Of a DNA stretch of 64,000 nucleotides, positions 58,579-64,000 are shown piece after piece. Each line of letters opens with the position of its first letter. Positions within the stretch are counted from its first letter, which is position 1. Origin of the DNA: RUG563 sp045590215 (GTDB lineage: Bacteria > Bacillota > Clostridia > Christensenellales > Aristaeellaceae); NCBI GenBank assembly GCA_045590215.1, contig JAZNQO010000017.1, positions 1 through 64,000 on the forward strand. The letters run 5' to 3'. The notes under the pieces were generated by a model. That model saw only the letters and a list, made by a program, of their open reading frames with translations, had not been told where the DNA came from and ran no database searches. The translations under genes were made by a program, and so were the position numbers.

Positions 58579-61500
58579 TTAATTCTGTGCTTGGTTGATT
58601 TTTTCCAGCAGCGCATCGAAGGTCATGTTTTCCATGGTGCGGTTATTTTCCGGCGCAGCGGCGGTGCCTTTGCGGCAGATGGCGGCATAATCGCAGAAGG
58701 CGCAGGGGCCGTTGCCGTTTTTATCGCAAAGGGGAGAAGCCTGAATGTGCCCGGCGTGCATTTTTTCGGACAGCTGGGCAGCGCATGAGGCGGCATGCTG
58801 AATGAGAAGGTGCATTTCATCCAAAGAGGCAAGGGCACTGCGCTTATCAAAGCTGCCGTCTTTGAGCACGCTTTTTGGCAGCGTGAGGGGCGGCGTGCCG
58901 CTGTCCATTTTTTCCAGAATGGCCACATCTTTCAGTGCCACGCCTTTCAGGGACAGCATCCGTGCCAGTGCATCCTCGATATCCGTTTTATCTTCTTGCG
59001 CATCCAGCAGAGGGTCTGCCACCTGCATATAAAACGCCCCGGCAGGCTGCGCCTTTTCGTCGATGGAGAGGGCGGCCTTGAGGTAAAGCAGCAACTGCAA
59101 TTGCGCCCCCCAGAACACCTGCGCCGGGTCCAGCTTTTTCTGGCCGGATTTATAGTCCACCACCCGGAAATAAACGCCCTCATCCCCGGCATAGCGGTCA
59201 ATACGGTCAATGATGCCCCGGATATACACCCGGCGGCCGTCTTTCAGCGTTAGCAAAATGGGGGGAATGCCCCCTTCATAGCCAAAGCGTACCTCCGCAT
59301 GGGCGGGCTGAAAGGCACTTTGCCGGGCACCTTTGGTAAACGTCCAGGCAACCCTACGCAGCACCTTACGGTATTTTTCCCCCAAAGCACGCATCCGGGC
59401 ACTATCGCCCATAACGCCGCTCAAATGCTGGTCAAACAGAGCTTGGGATGCGCTGTCGATCAATTGATCGCAGCTTTTTTTGTCAATCTGCGGCCAGCCG
59501 GGGGTTTGGGGCAAAAGGCGTACAAAGCCCTCCAAGGCACTGTGATAAAAGTTTCCGGCATCAATGGGGGTCAGCGTCCATTCTTTTCGTGGCTTGGGGA
59601 TCAGGCCGTTTTCCACAAAATGCTTATAGGGGCAAACGGCGAAGTTTTCCAGCCGGCTGACGGACATGATGCGCTCCATAAAGAGGCTTCTGGTCACTTC
59701 CCTTGGCAGGGGCGAAGCGGCATTTTCCGGCAGAAAGGCCCGGCGCAAGGCCTGTGCCTGATCTTTGGTTTCTTCTGCGGTGCAAAGGTATTTCCATGCC
59801 TCCAACCATTCACCCGAAAGCTGCCCTTTCTGCATTTGCAAGCCTATGGCGTTCAGCGCAGGCAATGGGGAGAGGGGGGATGTGACCGGATTCTTTTGCA
59901 GCATGCCGCCCTCTTCAATCAGGGAAGGGAATAGCCGGCGGATGTGCCGGAGCCCTGAAAAGGGGCGAATGGCCGTGCCGTCCTGGGTTGCCAGCGCATA
60001 GGAAAGATACAGCTTTTCCGTGGGGGCAGAAAGGCATTTCCAAATGTCCAGCTGCTTCAGGGCGTCCTGCCCTTCATCGGAAAGGGACAAATAGGCGTTG
60101 AGAGCCTGTTCCATATCCTGCTGCTCCTCATTGGATAAGAGCACTTTGGTGGCAGGGGCGGAAATCACATCCGTCATGGAGGCGGCGAAAAGCACCTTGG
60201 GGCGGCCGAGGGGCAGGGAACCGATGCGGCCGCACATGACGCACCGGGCACTGGGGGGCAGGGAAGCCAGTTCACAGCTTTCAAGCCCGGCGGCGATGAA
60301 AATGCAAAGCCGGGCTGCCGTTACTTTTGTATTGCCAAGCAGGGCGTATGCTTGCTCCATCAGCCGCAGTATCATCTGCCAAACCTGACGGCATTGCACT
60401 GCTTCCGCCGGCATATTCCGGGCCATCAATTGCTCCTGATTATATAGAAGCGTTCCGTACACGTTGGTTTCTTCCAGATAGCGATAGAGGGCAATCAGCA
60501 CGCTTTCCGCCTGTGCGTCCTCCCGGATGGCCTGCCGCAGCTTTTCCAAGGGGGCGATGAGCAGAAGCCTCGCTTCCTCGGCGGCAGTTTTTTCTTCCTC
60601 GCTGCCCCGTTCAAAGGGGGCAAGCCATTTCTTGCCCCGGATGCCGTAGGACAAAAGATAATTTTCCAATTGCCAGCCCTGCTCCGGCAGAAGAGGTGCA
60701 TAGCCGGATTTGATCATGGCCAGCATTTCGCTTTCGGGATAGCCCTCTGCCATAGCACGCAGGGAAGCAATCAAAAACCGTGCGGCCCCATGATGGGCGG
60801 CAGGCAGTTTTTGCCCCACATAGCAGGGAATGTGATAAGCGGATAATACTTCGTGCAAAGTACCGGAGAGGCTGTCGTCCCCCATCACCACTGCCATATC
60901 CGCAAAAGAGATACCGCTTTCGTGCAGCCGCAGCATTTCCCCGGCAATGAAGTGGGCTTCAAAATAGGGGGTGGGGGCGGCGTAAAGCCGCAGGGCACTT
61001 TGCGGGGAGGAGGAGGGAATGGCCGGGGTTTTCAGATATTGCTCTGACAGATAGGAAAGAGATGGAGCCTTTTTTGTTTCCGGTGCTTTCAGCGGCGTGA
61101 TGGCGCAGGAAATGCCCATAGCTTCCGCCTCTTTTTTCAGCCGCAGTGCACTTTCCCATACTGGGGCAAAATGCACGTTTTCTTCCATCACCATCAACGC
61201 TTCCAGATGGAGAGCCTCTTGGGACAGGGCGCAGATCAGCCGGTTCATCTGCCCGATGAACACATCAAAGCCCCATACGCATACGCCGGCTCCCCTTGCA
61301 ATGCCGCTGTCGTGCAGGCGGCGGAGCATGCTTTCCGTCACATCTTCCCCGTCCACAAATTGCCCGGAAAGCAACGCAGCATAGGCAGTGTAGATCAGAG
61401 CCAGATCGGTGAATTTATCCTTCTTTGCGCCTTCTTTTAAGGCGGCTGCGTATTCAGTTAATTGGTCTGGAGTCAGGCCTGCTTGCTTGAAGCCGGAAAT

Positions 61501-61851
61501 CAGCGTGCCCATCCGGGCAATGAAGCCCTGCTTATTGGCGGCGGATTCAAAATAGCGGAGCTGCTTTTTGTTTTCCGTCAGCACCCTTGCCAGTGCCATT
61601 TGCTTGCCCCGGTCGTCAATCCGGGTAAGCGCATCCTGCCCGGCGGCGGCAAAAACACGTTCCGTCAGCCGGGAAGGGGATAAAACTTCGATATCAAAAA
61701 AGCCGGGGGCTTGTAAGCCCTGCATCAAATCCCGTTCGGTTTGCAGGGTGTATTGTTCCGGCACGATGACCAGCATTTTTTTGTATTCCCGGCAAAGGGA
61801 AATAAGCCGTTCCCTTGCGGCATCGCCGGAGCCGCTGCGGATATGCAGCAT
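58579..61851 (-). CDS. addB: AddB subunit of helicase-nuclease (Walker A degenerate)
   Basis: 1090 residues, start fixed by GGAGGGGGG 4 bases upstream. AddB/RexB overall plan: N-terminal UvrD-like domain, then the PD-(D/E)XK nuclease (VDYKSGQ near residue 900) and the Fe-S Cys set (FAVCPYKHFV near 740, CAFCDYAAIC near 1053). AddAB repairs breaks and processes DNA ends. Odd: the Walker A that normally reads G-R-S-G-S-G-K-T at the N-terminus is R-S-G-S-G-D-A-A here, with no Lys. The AddA gene is not next to it: gtrA lies on one side and glnS on the other. Confidence 0.93.
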   Translation of the reverse strand: MLHIRSGSGDAARERLISLCREYKKMLVIVPEQYTLQTERDLMQGLQAPGFFDIEVLSPSRLTERVFAAAGQDALTRIDDRGKQMALARVLTENKKQLRYFESAANKQGFIARMGTLISGFKQAGLTPDQLTEYAAALKEGAKKDKFTDLALIYTAYAALLSGQFVDGEDVTESMLRRLHDSGIARGAGVCVWGFDVFIGQMNRLICALSQEALHLEALMVMEENVHFAPVWESALRLKKEAEAMGISCAITPLKAPETKKAPSLSYLSEQYLKTPAIPSSSPQSALRLYAAPTPYFEAHFIAGEMLRLHESGISFADMAVVMGDDSLSGTLHEVLSAYHIPCYVGQKLPAAHHGAARFLIASLRAMAEGYPESEMLAMIKSGYAPLLPEQGWQLENYLLSYGIRGKKWLAPFERGSEEEKTAAEEARLLLIAPLEKLRQAIREDAQAESVLIALYRYLEETNVYGTLLYNQEQLMARNMPAEAVQCRQVWQMILRLMEQAYALLGNTKVTAARLCIFIAAGLESCELASLPPSARCVMCGRIGSLPLGRPKVLFAASMTDVISAPATKVLLSNEEQQDMEQALNAYLSLSDEGQDALKQLDIWKCLSAPTEKLYLSYALATQDGTAIRPFSGLRHIRRLFPSLIEEGGMLQKNPVTSPLSPLPALNAIGLQMQKGQLSGEWLEAWKYLCTAEETKDQAQALRRAFLPENAASPLPREVTRSLFMERIMSVSRLENFAVCPYKHFVENGLIPKPRKEWTLTPIDAGNFYHSALEGFVRLLPQTPGWPQIDKKSCDQLIDSASQALFDQHLSGVMGDSARMRALGEKYRKVLRRVAWTFTKGARQSAFQPAHAEVRFGYEGGIPPILLTLKDGRRVYIRGIIDRIDRYAGDEGVYFRVVDYKSGQKKLDPAQVFWGAQLQLLLYLKAALSIDEKAQPAGAFYMQVADPLLDAQEDKTDIEDALARMLSLKGVALKDVAILEKMDSGTPPLTLPKSVLKDGSFDKRSALASLDEMHLLIQHAASCAAQLSEKMHAGHIQASPLCDKNGNGPCAFCDYAAICRKGTAAAPENNRTMENMTFDALLEKINQAQN

Positions 61852-61955
61852 ATACCCCCCTCCTTTTCTGCTTTATTACCAATAGAATATCACATTTTGG
61901 GGAAATGGAAAAGAAAAAATATTTTGGAAAAGACCGTTTGAGAGGGGGATTTATC

Positions 61956-61984
61956 TTGTTTTTTTGGGCTGTTACGGTTATAAT
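61956..61984 (+). promoter_or_regulatory. Promoter of glnS
   Basis: TTGTTT (61956-61961), a 17-base spacer and a perfect TATAAT (61979-61984), 65 bases before the start. No T-box is visible. Confidence 0.7.
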
Positions 61985-62049
61985 GATAAAATCCGGAAAA
62001 ATAGTTATTTCCGGGAAAACGAAAGCTGTGACAAGGAGGTTTTGGAACG

Positions 62050-63795
62050 ATGGAAAACGAAGTTGTACGCACAAATTTCATCTGGGACGCTATCGACCGG
62101 GATTTGGAGGAAGGACGCTACCAGCAAGTGCACACCCGTTTCCCTCCCGAACCCAACGGATATATGCACATCGGCCATTGCAAGGCCCTGATTATGGACT
62201 TTCTGACGGCAGAAAAATACGGCGGCAAGTGTAACCTGCGCTTTGACGATACCAACCCTGCCAAGGAAGACACCGAATATGTGGAAGCCATCAAGCGGGA
62301 TATCAACTGGCTGGGCTTCCATTGGACGGGCGGCCTGTATTACGCCAGCGATTATTATGACCAGTGCTACGAAATTGCCGAAGACTGGATCAAGCGTGGA
62401 CTTGCCTATGTGGACGAACTGACCCCCGAAGAAATGCGAGAATACCGTGGCACGCTGACCAAGCCCGGCAAAAATTCTCCCTTCCGGGATCGGCCTTGGG
62501 AAGAATCTTTAGACCTCTTCCGGCGCATGAAGAACGGCGAATTCCCGGAAAAGAGCCTGACGCTCCGGGCGAAGATTGATATGGCCAGCCCCAACATCGT
62601 CATGCGTGACCCGGCTATGTATCGTATTCTGTATAAAGAGCATTGGCGCACGGGCAGCAAATGGTGCATCTATCCCATGTACGATTTTGCCCATCCCATC
62701 GGCGACGCATTGGAAGGCATCAGCCATTCTCTGTGCTCTTTGGAATACGAAATTCATCGGCCGCTTTATGACTGGGTGGTGGAGCATGCGGCCAATATGC
62801 TGCCTGCCCGTCCGAGGCAGATTGAATTTGCAAGGCTCAATATGACCCGTACAGTCATGAGCAAGCGCAAGCTCCGTGCTCTTGTTGAAGGCGGCTATGT
62901 GAGCGGCTGGGATGACCCCCGGATGCCCACGCTGTCTGCCCTTCGCCGCCGTGGCTATACCGCCGCCGCCATTCGGGATTTTGTGAGCCGTATCGGCCTT
63001 TCCAAGGCGGACAGCGTTGTGGATACCGCCATGCTGGAAGCGTGCGTCAGGCAGGACCTTGATCAGAACGCCGCCCGTGTTTCCGCGGTGCTGCGCCCCA
63101 TCAAGGTGGTGCTGACCAACTGGCCGGAAAATGAAAAACGGGAACTGGTTGTGGAAAATCATCCCAAGAACCCGGAAATGGGTACCCATACGGTGAATCT
63201 TGGCCGGGAAATCTATATCGACGCAGAAGACTTCATGGAAGTGCCGGCCAATAAATTCCAGCGGATGTATCCCGGCTTTGAAGTGCGTTTGAAGGGTGCC
63301 TGCATTGTGAAGTGCGAAGGCTGCACGAAGGACGAAAAAGGCAATGTGATCGAAATTCAGTGCACCGTGGACTTTGATTCCTTCGCCGGCTGCGAAGGCA
63401 GCGGACGGAAGATCAAGGGCAAGGTGCTGCATTGGGTGAACGCAGAAGATGCCGTGCCCTTTGAAGCCCGGCTCTATGACCCCCTGCTGCCGGCAGAAGG
63501 CGAAGAAACGGCCGCCGCCGAGGAAGAGGCCGAAGAAGTGGTGGTGGACGTGGAAGAAGAAGCCGCCGAAGAAACGGACGCTTTGACCCGGAAGGATTAC
63601 GCTTTCCTGAAGGAAATTTCCCCCAACACCCTGACGGTGCTGAAGGGCTACGCCGAACCCATGGTGCGTGACTGTGAAAGCGGCACCAGCTTCCAGTTTG
63701 TCCGGGTGGGCTATTTCTGCAAGGATCCCGATTCCACAAATGAACTGCCTGTTTTCAACCGCACGGTGGAACTCAACGGCATCAAGCTGGGTTAA
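62050..63795 (+). CDS. glnS: Glutamine-tRNA ligase
   Basis: 581 residues. Class I motifs: HIGH (residues 40-43, in PNGYMHIGHCKAL) and a MSKR (about 270-273, in the KMSKS role), and domain blocks LRFDDTNP, YPMYDFAHPIGDALEGISHSLCSLEYE (GlnRS/GluRS) and the anticodon domains. An extra acidic stretch (about 478-512, rich in Glu) is inserted near the C-terminus. Many Firmicutes lack GlnRS and use GatCAB; this one has GlnRS. SD AAGGAGG upstream. It precedes gltX, whose first 17 residues are in the window. Confidence 0.95.
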   Translation: MENEVVRTNFIWDAIDRDLEEGRYQQVHTRFPPEPNGYMHIGHCKALIMDFLTAEKYGGKCNLRFDDTNPAKEDTEYVEAIKRDINWLGFHWTGGLYYASDYYDQCYEIAEDWIKRGLAYVDELTPEEMREYRGTLTKPGKNSPFRDRPWEESLDLFRRMKNGEFPEKSLTLRAKIDMASPNIVMRDPAMYRILYKEHWRTGSKWCIYPMYDFAHPIGDALEGISHSLCSLEYEIHRPLYDWVVEHAANMLPARPRQIEFARLNMTRTVMSKRKLRALVEGGYVSGWDDPRMPTLSALRRRGYTAAAIRDFVSRIGLSKADSVVDTAMLEACVRQDLDQNAARVSAVLRPIKVVLTNWPENEKRELVVENHPKNPEMGTHTVNLGREIYIDAEDFMEVPANKFQRMYPGFEVRLKGACIVKCEGCTKDEKGNVIEIQCTVDFDSFAGCEGSGRKIKGKVLHWVNAEDAVPFEARLYDPLLPAEGEETAAAEEEAEEVVVDVEEEAAEETDALTRKDYAFLKEISPNTLTVLKGYAEPMVRDCESGTSFQFVRVGYFCKDPDSTNELPVFNRTVELNGIKLG

Positions 63796-63882
63796 GAAAA
63801 ATATTGCTACCCACCCTGAACACGGAGAGAATGTTTTCAAGAAGGAAACAGGAAGGCTTCCGAATTGGTTTTCGGTGGGGGT

Positions 63883-63921
63883 GCGGGGGAGGGTCTTTTG
63901 ACTCAAAAGACCCTCCCCCGC
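63883..63921 (+). repeat. Dispersed hairpin repeat, copy 4
   Basis: An 18-bp perfect stem (63883-63900 with 63904-63921), 3-nt loop. GCGGGGGAGGGTCTTTTG and its complement carry the same layout as the copies at 23574, 34168 and 34358. It lies between glnS and gltX, 28 bases before the latter's start. Confidence 0.85.
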
Positions 63922-63949
63922 AAAATACACATTTACAGGAGGAATAACA

Positions 63950-64000
63950 ATGACTGAAGTACGTACTCGTTTTGCGCCGTCGCCCACAGGGTTTATGCAC
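63950..64000 (+). CDS. gltX: Glutamate-tRNA ligase, N-terminal end (3' truncated by window)
   Basis: Only 17 codons are present: MTEVRTRFAPSPTGFMH, the standard GluRS start leading to the HIGH motif (here just M-H). SD CAGGAGGAATAAC precedes the ATG. It follows glnS by 154 bases on the same strand. Confidence 0.9.
   Translation, partial: MTEVRTRFAPSPTGFMH

Noticed and set aside
61880..62049. Possible T-box ahead of glnS
   Set aside because: The leader is only about 60 bases after the -10 and has no T-box sequence, specifier loop or terminator.

Overview
The window is about 64 kb of a low-to-mid GC (roughly 55 percent GC by eye) Gram-positive chromosome, most likely a spore-forming member of the Clostridia from an anaerobic or gut-like habitat. 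Grounds for this: a pyruvate phosphate dikinase, the rimP-nusA-rnpM-rplGA-infB-rbfA-nrnA-truB order, an IspH-ribosomal S1 fusion, a CD1871A-type CXXC mini-protein, a YhcN/YlaJ-type spore lipoprotein, a DUF3794 plus LysM protein, many SH3-domain cell-envelope proteins and strong Shine-Dalgarno sites throughout. No phage, transposase, CRISPR array or integrase is visible; this looks like ordinary chromosomal backbone with a rich set of exported, poorly characterised proteins.

Layout. 1-6.8 kb: the 3' end of ppdK, an AEC transporter, then a multiple-monosaccharide ABC importer (chvE-mmsA-mmsB type). 6.8-13.4 kb: VanZ, AraC/GyrI-type regulator, an exported papain-like protein, an operon of a DUF6273 protein, a phosphodiester glycosidase (NAGPA family) and a divergent Lgt-like membrane protein, and an OafA-type acyltransferase. 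13.4-18.8 kb (minus strand): pyrimidine-nucleoside phosphorylase followed by an exported duplicated-domain protein and a 937-residue zinc-ribbon / single TM / 16-repeat TPR-like protein. 19-25 kb (plus strand): a large SH3/peptidoglycan-binding exported protein, a flavoprotein, a flavin reductase, a cytidine-deaminase-like protein and two Nudix hydrolases. 25.3-28.6 kb (minus): exported PIG-L deacetylase and the IspH-S1 fusion.

28.8-36.7 kb is the translation/transcription operon beginning with a structured leader ahead of rimP and ending at truB. 36.7-43.5 kb (mostly minus): YbaK-type deacylase, DUF3794-LysM protein, sporulation lipoprotein and membrane partner, prs with a tail-anchored coiled-coil partner, an SDR and a MIF-type tautomerase. 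43.6-48 kb (plus): a candidate small RNA, an ABC-2 exporter, tRNA-Ala(GGC) and an MFS transporter. 48-55.4 kb (mostly minus): a three-gene redox unit (thioredoxin-like, CXXC mini-protein, polyferredoxin membrane protein), RdgB/HAM1-like, SH3 protein, thioesterase with a C39-like exported protein, RlmD and a zinc-ribbon mini-protein. 55.5-64 kb: a GT-C-like membrane glycosyltransferase with GtrA, AddB without adjacent AddA, glnS and the start of gltX.

The most interesting items are the redox trio chained by start-stop overlaps with a 46-residue protein too small for ordinary gene calling, the pdp-linked zinc-ribbon/TPR receptor-like protein, an Lgt-like paralogue missing the usual essential His, AddB with an eroded Walker A, a dispersed family of long hairpins, and several operator-like palindromes. 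All functional statements come from reading motifs by eye; no database search was possible.
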